Below, one piece after another: positions 6,127 through 13,391 of a stretch of DNA of 13,614 nucleotides; positions within the stretch are counted from its first letter, which is position 1, and each line of letters opens with the position of its first letter. The stretch lies in NCBI GenBank assembly GCA_018647275.1, contig JABGTH010000007.1, positions 1 through 13,614 on the forward strand. Direction: 5' to 3'. Position numbers and translations under genes: made by a program. This DNA is from Paracoccaceae bacterium (lineage in GTDB: Bacteria > Pseudomonadota > Alphaproteobacteria > Rhodobacterales > Rhodobacteraceae). The notes beneath the pieces are model-generated. The model ran no database searches. It was not told where the DNA came from and saw only the letters and a program-made list of their open reading frames with translations.

Positions 6127-6689
6127 GCGAGCTTGCTCAGGTCAAAGCGGCGGCGCGCAAGGCTGGCTTCGCACGTCGAAAAGTTGCGTTTGGTGAACAA
6201 TCTGGTGGAGCGGCTGGGCATTTGTCTGCTTTGTTGGCTGGATATCGCGGTGTACCGATGTCTGGCTACATGCCGATACGCACTGAAATTGATCCATTGC
6301 CTGCGATGGCCGAAGCGGCGGCTTATGGCCATGTTGGGGTTCCGGTCATTGTTGAAGCGGACCATCCTTTGCTGTTTGCACGGTGGGAACCGGATGTTGA
6401 AATGAAAGACGGACCATTTGGTGCGCGCATACCAGTACTGGATGAATTTTTTGAACCAGAGATCGTGATTGTGCCGCTTGTTGCATTTGACAGTGATGGG
6501 GGGCGTTTAGGTTATGGCGGTGGGTTCTATGATCGCACGCTTGAAATCTTGCGGGCGAAACGAGCGACTTTGGCCATTGGATTTGCATTCTCGAGGCAGG
6601 AAGCCGCAGGTTTGCCTTTAGAACCTACAGATCAGCCCCTTGATATGATCGTGACCGAAACGGGGATAATCACACCAAAACGGATGTGA
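6123..6689 (+). CDS. ygfA: 5-formyltetrahydrofolate cyclo-ligase
   Basis: 188 residues, typical for this ATP-dependent cytosolic enzyme, which converts 5-formyl-THF to 5,10-methenyl-THF and so recovers a storage or inhibitory folate. Signatures: an N-terminal Lys/Arg-rich helix (K8...R12/K13, phosphate binding), GYMPIRTEIDPLP at 48-60, the region PFGARIPVL at 98-106, IVPLVAFDSDG at 116-126, and the family motif GRLGYGGGFYDRTL at 127-140. The C-terminus PTDQPLDMIVTETGII also fits. The start ATG overlaps the mgtE stop (6123-6126) and has no independent ribosome site, so it is probably translated by coupling. Confidence 0.95.
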   Translation: MSELAQVKAAARKAGFARRKVAFGEQSGGAAGHLSALLAGYRGVPMSGYMPIRTEIDPLPAMAEAAAYGHVGVPVIVEADHPLLFARWEPDVEMKDGPFGARIPVLDEFFEPEIVIVPLVAFDSDGGRLGYGGGFYDRTLEILRAKRATLAIGFAFSRQEAAGLPLEPTDQPLDMIVTETGIITPKRM

Positions 6690-6702
6690 TTTGATAGCGA
6701 TA

Positions 6703-6737
6703 CAATTCAGGCGAGTTAATAAATAGATCAATTCAGG
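6703..6737. repeat. Short direct repeat CAATTCAGG in the intergenic gap
   Basis: CAATTCAGG occurs at 6703-6711 and again at 6729-6737. The copies are preceded by GATA and GAT respectively, and the repeat unit is 26 bp start to start. It lies in the 103-bp gap between the cyclo-ligase and the phosphoesterase. It could be paired binding sites or chance; nothing more can be said from the sequence. Confidence 0.3.
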
Positions 6738-6745
6738 TCGGCAGT

Positions 6746-6796
6746 ATGAATCCCTCTTGCCCCAGCGGCTTAGCCCGCCTAACCAATACTCCATGA
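6746..6796 (+). CDS. Possible 16-codon leader ORF coupled to the phosphoesterase
   Basis: ATG 6746 opens MNPSCPSGLARLTNTP and ends at TGA 6794-6796, overlapping the phosphoesterase ATG (6793-6795) in an ATGA arrangement. AGG at 6735-6737 is a weak ribosome site 8 nt upstream. The downstream gene lacks its own Shine-Dalgarno sequence, so the mini-ORF might deliver ribosomes to it. No run of a single amino acid codon is present, so classical attenuation is unlikely. It may be a chance frame. Confidence 0.2.
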   Translation: MNPSCPSGLARLTNTP

Positions 6797-7611
6797 AAAT
6801 ATTGTTCCTTGGGGATGTGATGGGCCGCGCCGGGCGCCGCGCCATTTCTGAAAAATTGCCTCGCTTGCGTGAAGAATGGAAACTAGATTTTGTCGTTGTT
6901 AACGGCGAAAATGCGACGGGTGGCATGGGGCTGTCAGGCGCACATGCCAAGTTGATTTTGGAAGCCGGTGCAGATTGCATCACGCTGGGTGATCACGCCT
7001 TTGACCAAAAAGATATGCTTCAGTTTATCGAACATGAACCGCGCGTAATCCGTCCGCTGAATTTTTCCAGAGCGTCTCCCGGCAAAGGGGCACGTTTGTT
7101 TACCGCCAATAACGGCCGCAAAGTGCTAGTCGCACAAGCGCTTGGTCAGGTGTTCATGAAACGCCCATTTGACGATCCATTTTCTGCGATTGAACCTGTG
7201 TTTAAGACTCACCCACTTGGTGGTCAGGCCGATGCAATCATTGTTGATTTTCACTGCGAAGCGACATCTGAAAAGATGGCGATGGGGCATTGGTGTGATG
7301 GACGCGCCAGCTTGATGGTCGGGACACACACGCACGTGCCAACCAGCGATGCGATGATCATGCAAAAAGGTATGGGGTATCTGACGGACGCGGGTATGTG
7401 CGGGGACTATAACTCGGTCATCGGTATGGAAAAATCCGAACCGCTGCGCCGCTTTATAACTGGTATGCCCAAAGATCGGTTTACACCTGCAGCTGGCGAT
7501 GCGACCCTATCAGGTGTCTACATCGAGACAGACGATAAGACTGGTAAGGCGACACGCATTGAAATGGTACGCCAAGGTGGTGCGCTATCTCAAGCGGGCC
7601 CAAAGGGCTAG
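6793..7611 (+). CDS. YmdB-family metallophosphoesterase
   Basis: 272 residues of the calcineurin-like phosphoesterase group represented by Bacillus YmdB (TIGR00282 type), known as 2',3'-cyclic nucleotide phosphodiesterases with effects on RNA turnover. Metal-site motifs in order: MKILFLGDVMGRAGRRA (D8), VVNGENATGG (E39, N40), TLGDHAFDQKD (D67, H68), VDFHCEATSEK (H154), and VGTHTHVPTSD (H179, H181). The remaining signature DAGMCGDYNSVIGM is at about 199-212. The start is ATG 6793; upstream in-frame codons do not resemble the family. It has no strong ribosome site and may be coupled to a small leader frame. The TAG stop touches the next ATG. The physiological substrate in alphaproteobacteria is unknown. 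Confidence 0.9.
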   Translation: MKILFLGDVMGRAGRRAISEKLPRLREEWKLDFVVVNGENATGGMGLSGAHAKLILEAGADCITLGDHAFDQKDMLQFIEHEPRVIRPLNFSRASPGKGARLFTANNGRKVLVAQALGQVFMKRPFDDPFSAIEPVFKTHPLGGQADAIIVDFHCEATSEKMAMGHWCDGRASLMVGTHTHVPTSDAMIMQKGMGYLTDAGMCGDYNSVIGMEKSEPLRRFITGMPKDRFTPAAGDATLSGVYIETDDKTGKATRIEMVRQGGALSQAGPKG

Positions 7612-8547
7612 ATGAACCAACGCCAACTTCTTTGGTATAGCCTTGTCCTGATCATCTTAGGGATGGGTTGGAGCTTTACCCAACCGATGTCCAAGTTGGC
7701 AGTGAGCGAAGGCTATCAACATTTTGGCCTGATATTTTGGCAGGCGTTTATAGGGGCGGCCCTGTTGGCGGTTGTTAGTTTGATCCGTGGTAAAGGTCTA
7801 CCCTTGGGGCCTGCGCAGTTGCGGGTCTATTTGATTATAGCACTAATTGGTACCGTGATCCCCAACTCCGCGACTTATCAAGCTGCGGTGCATCTGCCCT
7901 CAGGTATCTTATCCATTCTGCTTTCTATGGTTCCTATCTTTGCCTTTCCTGTTGCACTTGCCCTTGGTAATGACAGATTTGAGGCGCGCCGGTTGGGCGG
8001 GCTGTTCCTTGGTTTGGCTGGTGTCATGATGATTGTTCTACCCTCTGCCAGCATCCCCCAAATGGGATCTGCTTTTTGGGTGATGATCGCGCTAATAGGT
8101 GGCGCGTGCTACGCATGTGAGGGCAATTACGTCGCGAAATGGGGCACTGCAGGGATGGATTCAATCCAAGTTCTGATGGGTGCATCATTGGTTGCAGCTA
8201 TTATTTCACTGCCTCTGGCGTTGGCCACGGGGCAGTGGATCGACCCAATGCCGCCCTACGGTATTCCGGATTATGCACATATCTTAGGCTCTTTGATTCA
8301 CGTGATGGTTTACGCCGGTTACGTATGGCTGGTGAGGCGTACGGGGCCCGTATTTGCGGTGCAGGTCAGTTACCTAGTGACGGTCTTTGGCGTGTTTTGG
8401 GCCAAGGTCATTTTGAACGAAACTTATGTGCCGCAAGTTTGGCTGGCGCTTTTGGCGATGTTGGCCGGGATGTATTTGGTACAGCCGCGCAAGCCAAGTG
8501 AACCGGTTGCGCCGAGTGCCTCGATGGATCAAACTGGTCGCAATTAA
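7612..8547 (+). CDS. EamA/DMT-family transporter
   Basis: 311-residue inner-membrane protein with about ten hydrophobic helices in two EamA-like halves. The first starts LLWYSLVLIILGMGWSFTQP, with TVIPNSATYQAAVHLPSGIL and SIPQMGSAFWVMIALIGG further on. The second half includes LIHVMVYAGYVWLVRRTGP and YLVTVFGVFWAKVILNE. The C-terminal 20 residues (PRKPSEPVAPSASMDQTGRN) are hydrophilic. DMT proteins export amino acids or other metabolites; the substrate cannot be told from sequence. The ATG follows the phosphoesterase TAG directly (zero spacing), so the genes are co-transcribed. Confidence 0.88.
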   Translation: MNQRQLLWYSLVLIILGMGWSFTQPMSKLAVSEGYQHFGLIFWQAFIGAALLAVVSLIRGKGLPLGPAQLRVYLIIALIGTVIPNSATYQAAVHLPSGILSILLSMVPIFAFPVALALGNDRFEARRLGGLFLGLAGVMMIVLPSASIPQMGSAFWVMIALIGGACYACEGNYVAKWGTAGMDSIQVLMGASLVAAIISLPLALATGQWIDPMPPYGIPDYAHILGSLIHVMVYAGYVWLVRRTGPVFAVQVSYLVTVFGVFWAKVILNETYVPQVWLALLAMLAGMYLVQPRKPSEPVAPSASMDQTGRN

Positions 8548-8560
8548 AATAGGTAGCTCC

Positions 8561-10339
8561 ATGGCGTTCTTTGAGTTCTCGCAAACAGGTAGTGCAATTC
8601 TAACTCTCACTGTTGTTGCGGTCATGTTCATCCTGTTTTTACGCGAAACCTTCCCCACAGAAGTTGTCGCAATCACAGGCGCGGCTTTGATGCTAGGATT
8701 AGGGTTGTTGCCATATGAAGATGCCCTTCAGGTGCTTTCAAACCCAGCGCCTTGGACCATTGCTGCGATGTTCATCATTATGGGGGCGTTGGTGCGCACA
8801 GGTGCACTAGAGGCATTCACGGGGCAGGCGGACCGTATTGCGCAAACCAATCCTGCCTTGGCTATTGTGTTGCTGATGACCTTTGTCGTGCTGTCATCAG
8901 CGATTGTGTCGAACACGCCGGTTGTGGTTGTGATGATCCCTGTGTTTGTTCAGCTTGCCAAGACGATGGGCATTGCCTCGTCTAAGATGCTAATCCCGCT
9001 AAGCTACGCTGCGATTTTGGGTGGGACACTGACTTTGATCGGGACATCGACCAACTTGTTGGTTGATGGTGTCGCCCGTGCCCAAGGGTTGGCTGGATTT
9101 ACGATTTTCGAGGTTACACCGCTGAGTATCATCCTTGTGATTTGGGGCATGATCTACCTACGCTTTGTCGCACCGATGTTGTTGCCGGATCGCGAAAGCA
9201 TGTCGGACTTGTTGTCCGATAGGTCCCGAATGAAGTTCTTTACTGAAGCGGTCATTCCCCCCGAATCTAACTTGATCGGACGCAAAGTCACTGGCGTTCA
9301 ATTGTTCAAACGTGAAGGTGTGCGCTTAATCGATGTAATTCGGGGTGATAGGTCGTTGCGCCGCAATCTTCAGGGTGTTGAGCTGGCCGTGGGCGACCGC
9401 GTCGTTTTGAGAACCCAAATTACTGAACTGTTGTCACTGCAGCGAAACAAAGAACTAAAGCGTGTTGACCAAGTTTCTGCGGTGGAGACCACAACCGTTG
9501 AGGCATTAATTGCACCCGGTTGTAAGATGATTGGCCGTTCATTGGGTTCAATGCGCCTACGCCGTCGTTTCGCGGTTTATCCATTGGCTGTTCATCGCCG
9601 TAACCAGAATATTGGGGGTCAGTTGGATGATTTGATTGTCAAAGTGGGTGACACCCTTTTGCTAGAAGGTGCGCCTGCGGATATTCAACGTCTGTCGATT
9701 GAGATGGAAATGGTTGACGTGTCCAAACCGTCTGCGCGTGCGTTTCGTCGAAGCCATGCGCCGCTCGTTATTGCAGCGCTTATTGGGTTGGTGACCTTGG
9801 CAGCACTTGGTGTCGCCCCAATCTTCTTACTGTCAATTCTAGCGGTTTCGTTTGTTATGATAACACGCTGTATAGATGCGGAAGAAGCGTTTTCCTTTGT
9901 GGATGGCCGTCTTCTGGCGTTAATTTTTTCGATGCTTGCCATTGGGGCGGCACTTGAGGCATCGGGTGCCATTGCACTGATCGTGAATGCAATTGCGCCG
10001 GCACTGGGCAATTTGCCGCCCTTCCTCATTATCTGGGCTTTTTATTTGCTGACCTCGGTATTGACTGAATTGGTTAGCAACAATGCAGTGGCCGTCGTGG
10101 TGACGCCCATCGCTATTGGATTGGCCACAGCCCTTGGGATTGACCCGCGTCCGCTTGTTGTGGCGGTTATGGTTGCGGCCTCTGCCAGTTTTGCCACGCC
10201 AATCGGGTATCAAACCAATATGTTGGTTTACGGTCCGGGTGGCTATAAATTCACAGACTTTATGCGTGTTGGCATTCCCTTGAACCTAAGCATCGGAGTT
10301 CTAGCATCAGCGGTTATCCCAATTCTTTGGCCCTTGTGA
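8561..10339 (+). CDS. SLC13-type permease with two TrkA-C (RCK_C) domains
   Basis: 592-residue ion-transporter (DASS/ArsB-NhaD superfamily) membrane protein. The N-terminal half has helices from about 10 to 205, with VSNTPVVVVMIPVF (116-129) and GGTLTLIGTSTNLLVDG (154-170). A soluble middle section (about 222-390) holds two RCK_C/TrkA-C domains, each with the pattern IGRKV...GVELAVGDRVVLR and IGRSL...DDLIVKVGDTLLLEG. The C-terminal half (about 400-592) repeats the transporter motifs with LTELVSNNAVAVVVTP (501-515) and FATPIGYQTNMLVYGPGGYK (544-563). The pseudo-symmetric SNT/SNN motifs place it with Na+-coupled anion (sulfate, dicarboxylate) permeases; the substrate is not determinable. ATG 8561 is chosen because earlier in-frame codons overlap the DMT gene and lack hydrophobic pattern; AGGTAG at 8551-8556 is a modest ribosome site. 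The gap to the DMT gene is 13 bp. Confidence 0.9.
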   Translation: MAFFEFSQTGSAILTLTVVAVMFILFLRETFPTEVVAITGAALMLGLGLLPYEDALQVLSNPAPWTIAAMFIIMGALVRTGALEAFTGQADRIAQTNPALAIVLLMTFVVLSSAIVSNTPVVVVMIPVFVQLAKTMGIASSKMLIPLSYAAILGGTLTLIGTSTNLLVDGVARAQGLAGFTIFEVTPLSIILVIWGMIYLRFVAPMLLPDRESMSDLLSDRSRMKFFTEAVIPPESNLIGRKVTGVQLFKREGVRLIDVIRGDRSLRRNLQGVELAVGDRVVLRTQITELLSLQRNKELKRVDQVSAVETTTVEALIAPGCKMIGRSLGSMRLRRRFAVYPLAVHRRNQNIGGQLDDLIVKVGDTLLLEGAPADIQRLSIEMEMVDVSKPSARAFRRSHAPLVIAALIGLVTLAALGVAPIFLLSILAVSFVMITRCIDAEEAFSFVDGRLLALIFSMLAIGAALEASGAIALIVNAIAPALGNLPPFLIIWAFYLLTSVLTELVSNNAVAVVVTPIAIGLATALGIDPRPLVVAVMVAASASFATPIGYQTNMLVYGPGGYKFTDFMRVGIPLNLSIGVLASAVIPILWPL

Positions 10340-10341
10340 CT

Positions 10342-10371
10342 TTGTCCTATAGTGACCTAAGATTGTTAAAT
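10342..10371 (+). promoter_or_regulatory. Weak promoter candidate for the 66-residue protein
   Basis: TTGTCC (10342-10347) and TTAAAT (10366-10371) are separated by 18 bp and lie 36 bp before the small gene. Both hexamers deviate from consensus, so this is a suggestion only. Confidence 0.25.
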
Positions 10372-10406
10372 CACTTTGATCCCATTTTTCACCCGAGGTT
10401 TTACAC

Positions 10407-10607
10407 ATGAAACAAGTTATCAAAGAAACGACAGACGAAGATCTGATCAAGAAATTCCTTGAGGAAGGGGGCAAAGTCAGTCGTGGCAAAACCAAACCAA
10501 TGCCAAGTGACCTGGGCATCAGCAACAACAGCTGGGGCAACAAGATGACCAAGGAAGAAAAGGCCGTTGTGAAGGCTGCTGAAGTGGCTGCAAAAGCCAA
10601 GAAGTAG
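10407..10607 (+). CDS. Small lysine-rich protein of unknown function
   Basis: 66 residues, very hydrophilic: an acidic/amphipathic start (MKQVIKETTDEDLIKKFLEE), a central GGKVSRGKTKPMPSDLGISN segment with NSWGNK, and a Lys/Ala-rich helical tail (KEEKAVVKAAEVAAKAKK). There is no signal peptide, membrane helix or recognisable catalytic motif. A ribosome site GAGG (10395-10398) lies 8 nt before the ATG. A strong terminator hairpin follows 37 bp after the stop, so this is a self-contained single-gene unit between two operons. The combination of good start signal, coherent composition and own terminator makes it likely real. The basic tail could suit nucleic-acid binding, but that is a guess. Confidence 0.75.
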   Translation: MKQVIKETTDEDLIKKFLEEGGKVSRGKTKPMPSDLGISNNSWGNKMTKEEKAVVKAAEVAAKAKK

Positions 10608-10644
10608 TTCAATCTTTTGTAGCTGCAATATTGAAATATGTTTT

Positions 10645-10670
10645 GGGGCCTTCGGGCCCCCTTAATTTTG
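10645..10670 (+). terminator. Rho-independent terminator after the 66-residue gene
   Basis: GGGGCC (10645-10650), loop TTCG (10651-10654) and GGCCCC (10655-10660) form a perfect 6-bp GC stem with a stable UUCG-type tetraloop, followed by CTTAATTTTG. The T tract is imperfect but sits in the right place for plus-strand termination. The minus strand has no T run after the stem. Confidence 0.8.
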
Positions 10671-10675
10671 ATATA

Positions 10676-10738
10676 CTAAAAAAAGGGTGCCACGACGGCA
10701 TACATCACGATGCTATAGACTAGAAATGGTAACCGCAT
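10676..10738 (-). CDS. Possible 20-residue hydrophobic mini-protein
   Basis: On the minus strand, ATG 10738-10736 opens MRLPFLVYSIVMYAVVAPFF and ends at TAG 10678-10676. AGGTGG (complement of 10749-10754) lies 10 nt upstream, a little far. The frame is open upstream with further residues, so it might instead be the tail of a decayed membrane-protein gene. It is one membrane-helix long. The evidence is slight and chance is a fair explanation. Confidence 0.18.
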   Translation of the reverse strand: MRLPFLVYSIVMYAVVAPFF

Positions 10739-10843
10739 GTCCGAAAACCCACCTAATTGTGTTGAGACGAAAGAGGCGAGTGCGATTGGGGGGGAATTCG
10801 CGCCTGTATTGTACGCTGGTTTCACTTGATCGGCGCTGTGGGC

Positions 10844-10872
10844 TTGCTCTTGTGCCGTGACGTGCCCTATAG
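10844..10872 (+). promoter_or_regulatory. Probable promoter of yebC
   Basis: TTGCTC (10844-10849) and CTATAG (10867-10872) are spaced by 17 bp. Transcription would start near 10879, leaving a leader of about 35 nt that contains the strong ribosome site GGAGG. Spacing is ideal and each hexamer has two or so mismatches to the sigma-70 type consensus. Confidence 0.4.
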
Positions 10873-10914
10873 AAACGTCCAAACGTAATTACCTTATCAA
10901 CGCTGGAGGCTCCT

Positions 10915-11655
10915 ATGGCAGGCCACTCAAAATGGGCTAACATTCAACACCGTAAAGGTCGTCAGGATAAATTGCGCGCCAAGCTATTTTCCAAAATGGC
11001 AAAAGAGATCACTGTGGCCGCCAAAATGGGTGACCCTGATCCAGACAAAAACCCACGTCTTCGCATGGCTGTCAAAGAAGCTAAATCCAGCTCTGTGCCA
11101 AAAGATGTGATTGATCGGGCCATCAAAAAATCCCAAGCGGGTGAGGGCGAAGATTACGAAGAAATCCGTTATGAGGGCTATGGCCCAAATGGCGTTGCTG
11201 TGATCGTTGAAGCGATGACAGATAACCGCAACCGTACGGCATCAACAGTGCGCTCTACATTCTCGAAATGTGGTGGCAATTTGGGTGAAACGGGCAGTGT
11301 CGGTTTCATGTTCGACCGTAAAGGTGCGGTTGAATATCCGGCGACTGTTGGCGATGCGGACACTGTTATGATGGCCGCTATCGAAGCGGGCGCTGAGGAC
11401 GTTGAGTCATCAGAAGAGGGCCACACTGTTTGGTGTGCCGACACAGACTTAAGCGAAGTCTCAAATGCGCTTGAGGCTGAACTGGGTGAGTCTTCTTCAA
11501 CCAAATTAGTTTGGAAGCCGACCATCTCTACAGAGATGGACCTAGAGGGCATGGAGAAACTGATGCGCCTTATCGATGCGCTTGAAGATGATGATGATGT
11601 GCAACGCGTTACATCGAACTTTGAAGCCAGTGACGAGGTTATGGAGCAGCTTTAA
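10915..11655 (+). CDS. yebC: YebC/PmpR-family regulator (TACO1 homologue)
   Basis: 246 residues, the normal length. The N-terminus MAGHSKWANIQHRKGRQD is the family signature, followed by LFSKMAKEITVAAKMG, NPRLRMAVKEAKSSSVPKD, EIRYEGYGPNGVAVIVEAMT (about 82-101), DNRNRTASTVRSTFSKCGGN and GSVGFMFDRKG. The acidic second half (EAGAEDVESSEEGH) and C-terminal EDDDDVQRVTSNFE are typical. Proteins of this family have been described as transcriptional regulators and, more recently, as ribosome-associated factors that help translate difficult stretches such as polyproline. A strong Shine-Dalgarno GGAGG (10905-10909) lies 5 nt before the ATG. No ruvC follows; the gene is followed after 122 bp by a LysE exporter. 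Confidence 0.96.
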   Translation: MAGHSKWANIQHRKGRQDKLRAKLFSKMAKEITVAAKMGDPDPDKNPRLRMAVKEAKSSSVPKDVIDRAIKKSQAGEGEDYEEIRYEGYGPNGVAVIVEAMTDNRNRTASTVRSTFSKCGGNLGETGSVGFMFDRKGAVEYPATVGDADTVMMAAIEAGAEDVESSEEGHTVWCADTDLSEVSNALEAELGESSSTKLVWKPTISTEMDLEGMEKLMRLIDALEDDDDVQRVTSNFEASDEVMEQL

Positions 11656-11777
11656 GCGCTTGGTCTTGTTAATAATTAATGCAACGCTTTTCCTTTCAGA
11701 GGGCGGCATTTTTCGTTTGATTGTGGTTTGGGCAATTGGACGACAGCACTGCTTCAATAAGTATTCGGAACTCGTGC

Positions 11778-12377
11778 ATGTACCTCACTTTTCTCCAAGG
11801 CTTTGCTCTTAGCATCACATTGATCTTCGCGATCGGTGCTCAAAATGCGTTTGTCTTGCGTCAAGGGCTGCGTGGGGCACATATTTTTTGGGTGTGCTTA
11901 GTGTGCGGTGTTCTTGATGCAGTGCTGATCTTGGCAGGGATCATCGGTTTTGGGGCGCTTGCAAAATCATTGCCCTGGTTTGAAACAGCGATGCGCTACG
12001 GCGGGGCCGCGTTTTTACTATGGTATGGTTGGACGAATGCGGTCTCTGCATGGAGAGGTGGCAGCTCCCTTGAGGCAGCCGATGGGGAGGACCAATCTCT
12101 GAAAAGCACACTGGCTACATTGGTTGCGCTATCTCTGCTGAACCCGCATGTTTACTTGGATACGGTCGTGTTGATCGGTTCGATCTCTGCGCAATATGAG
12201 GACCGTGTTAGCTTTGGCTTTGGCGCAGTAACCGCCAGTTTTGCGTTCTTCTTTGCCCTTGGGTACGGGGCACGATTGTTACGCCCGATTTTTGCTAACC
12301 CACAGGCATGGCAGATTTTGGATGCTTTGATCGCGCTGACGATGTGGGCTATAGCGATCAAACTGGTTTTCTTTTGA
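11778..12377 (+). CDS. LysE/ArgO-family amino-acid exporter
   Basis: 199-residue inner-membrane protein with about six hydrophobic helices. LysE-family marks are GFALSITLIFAIGAQNAFVLRQGLRG (8-33; the GAQNAFVLRQG core at 20-30), the helix LVCGVLDAVLILAGIIGFGA, and SLLNPHVYLDTVVLIGS (119-135). The AQNAFVLRQG wording matches the lysine/arginine exporter branch (LysE/ArgO) rather than the RhtB homoserine branch. No LysG/ArgP-type regulator is adjacent. ATG 11778 gives the family-standard start; GGAA at 11767-11770 is a weak ribosome site. The 122-bp gap after yebC contains an A/T palindrome TTAATAATTAA (11669-11679) but no clear terminator. Confidence 0.92.
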   Translation: MYLTFLQGFALSITLIFAIGAQNAFVLRQGLRGAHIFWVCLVCGVLDAVLILAGIIGFGALAKSLPWFETAMRYGGAAFLLWYGWTNAVSAWRGGSSLEAADGEDQSLKSTLATLVALSLLNPHVYLDTVVLIGSISAQYEDRVSFGFGAVTASFAFFFALGYGARLLRPIFANPQAWQILDALIALTMWAIAIKLVFF

Positions 12378-12416
12378 TACCTTGCGGTCGTCTCTACTTT
12401 GAGCGTTGATGGTGCC

Positions 12417-13322
12417 ATGATGAAATTAAATCCCTCTCGCCACCGCGCTGGCATCTTTTGGATGTTTGTGACGGGCTTATGTTTTGTAGCTGTTACGGCA
12501 CTGGTGAAACATATGGGCAGTCGCGTGCCACCAGCTGAGGCTGCCTTTTTGCGGTATTTGTTGGGTTTGATATTCCTGTTGCCAATGTTGAAAGACTTGC
12601 GCGAGGCCCGTTTGACCCCTCGCCAGTGGAAGTTGTTTGGAATGCGCGGCATATTTCACGCAGGCGCAGTGATTTTGTGGTTTTACGCTATGACCCGGAT
12701 TCCGATCGCTGAAGTGACCGCGATGAATTACCTTTCACCTGTATATGTGACAATTGGTGCCGCAATCTTTTTGGGTGAAAAACTAGCGATGCGTCGGATT
12801 GTTGCGATCCTGATTGCATTGTTTGGTGCTGCAATCATTTTGCGCCCGGGGTTTCGAGAAGTGTCATCCGGACATTTGGCGATGCTGGTGACTGCGATTG
12901 TATTTGCTGGGTCTTATCTTACAGCAAAGATAATGGCAGGCGAGGTCAAGCCGACCGTGGTCGTTGCTATGTTGTCCATTTTTGTGCCTATCGGGTTGGC
13001 CCCATTTGCGATTGCTGTTTGGGTAACACCCTCCCTCAACGACCTAATGCTATTGTTCTGTGTCGCTAGCTTTGCCACAGCGGGCCATTACACGATGACC
13101 TTGGCGTTTGCCGCGGCACCAGTGACCGTTACGCAGCCCATTACATTCCTGCAATTGGTTTGGGCGGTGTTGCTGGGGGCAATCGTTTTCGGTGAACCTG
13201 TGGATATTTGGGTGGTGTTTGGTGGCGTTGTAATTCTGGCATCTGTCACTTTCATCACATGGCGCGAGGCAGTGATGAAGCGAAGACCCGTGACCCCTGT
13301 TGTACATGAGACAAAGGTGTAA
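12417..13322 (+). CDS. EamA/DMT-family transporter
   Basis: 301-residue inner-membrane protein with about ten helices in two EamA repeats. The first carries AGIFWMFVTGLCFVAVTALV, EAAFLRYLLGLIFLLP and MTRIPIAEVTAMNYLSPVYV; the IAEVTAMNYLSPVYV/AIFLGEKL combination is characteristic of EamA domains. The second carries HLAMLVTAIVFAGSYLTAKI, AAPVTVTQPITFLQLVWAVL and GAIVFGEPVDIW. The substrate is unknown. ATG 12417 or the adjacent ATG 12420 is the start; neither has a clear ribosome site, and an in-frame TTG at 12399 is less likely. The gene sits 39 bp after lysE and immediately before the betI control region. It is not closely similar in sequence to the DMT transporter at 7612. Confidence 0.88.
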   Translation: MMKLNPSRHRAGIFWMFVTGLCFVAVTALVKHMGSRVPPAEAAFLRYLLGLIFLLPMLKDLREARLTPRQWKLFGMRGIFHAGAVILWFYAMTRIPIAEVTAMNYLSPVYVTIGAAIFLGEKLAMRRIVAILIALFGAAIILRPGFREVSSGHLAMLVTAIVFAGSYLTAKIMAGEVKPTVVVAMLSIFVPIGLAPFAIAVWVTPSLNDLMLLFCVASFATAGHYTMTLAFAAAPVTVTQPITFLQLVWAVLLGAIVFGEPVDIWVVFGGVVILASVTFITWREAVMKRRPVTPVVHETKV

Positions 13323-13330
13323 GTTTTTTA

Positions 13331-13350
13331 TTGATTGACGAGTCAATCAA
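13331..13350. promoter_or_regulatory. Probable BetI operator
   Basis: TTGATTGAC (13331-13339) and GTCAATCAA (13342-13350) are perfect 9-bp inverted repeats with a 2-bp centre (GA). The site lies 41 bp upstream of the betI ATG and only 8 bp after the DMT stop. BetI, a TetR-type choline-responsive repressor, binds palindromes of the TTGATTGA...TCAATCAA kind near its own gene in other proteobacteria, so autoregulation is expected. TTGACG (13335-13340), inside the palindrome, could be the -35 element, but the matching -10 (TTACGA, 13358-13363) is poor. Confidence 0.75.
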
Positions 13351-13391
13351 ACGCTGATTACGATCACACCTGATATATTAGGGGATTGTTC

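Noticed and set aside
5772..6365. 197-codon minus-strand open frame across the mgtE/cyclo-ligase junction
   Set aside because: It is antisense to two well-supported genes and its translation has no family resemblance.
11669..11679. Palindrome TTAATAATTAA between yebC and lysE as an operator or terminator
   Set aside because: It is short, purely A/T, and has no GC stem or adjacent regulator gene; it may be chance.
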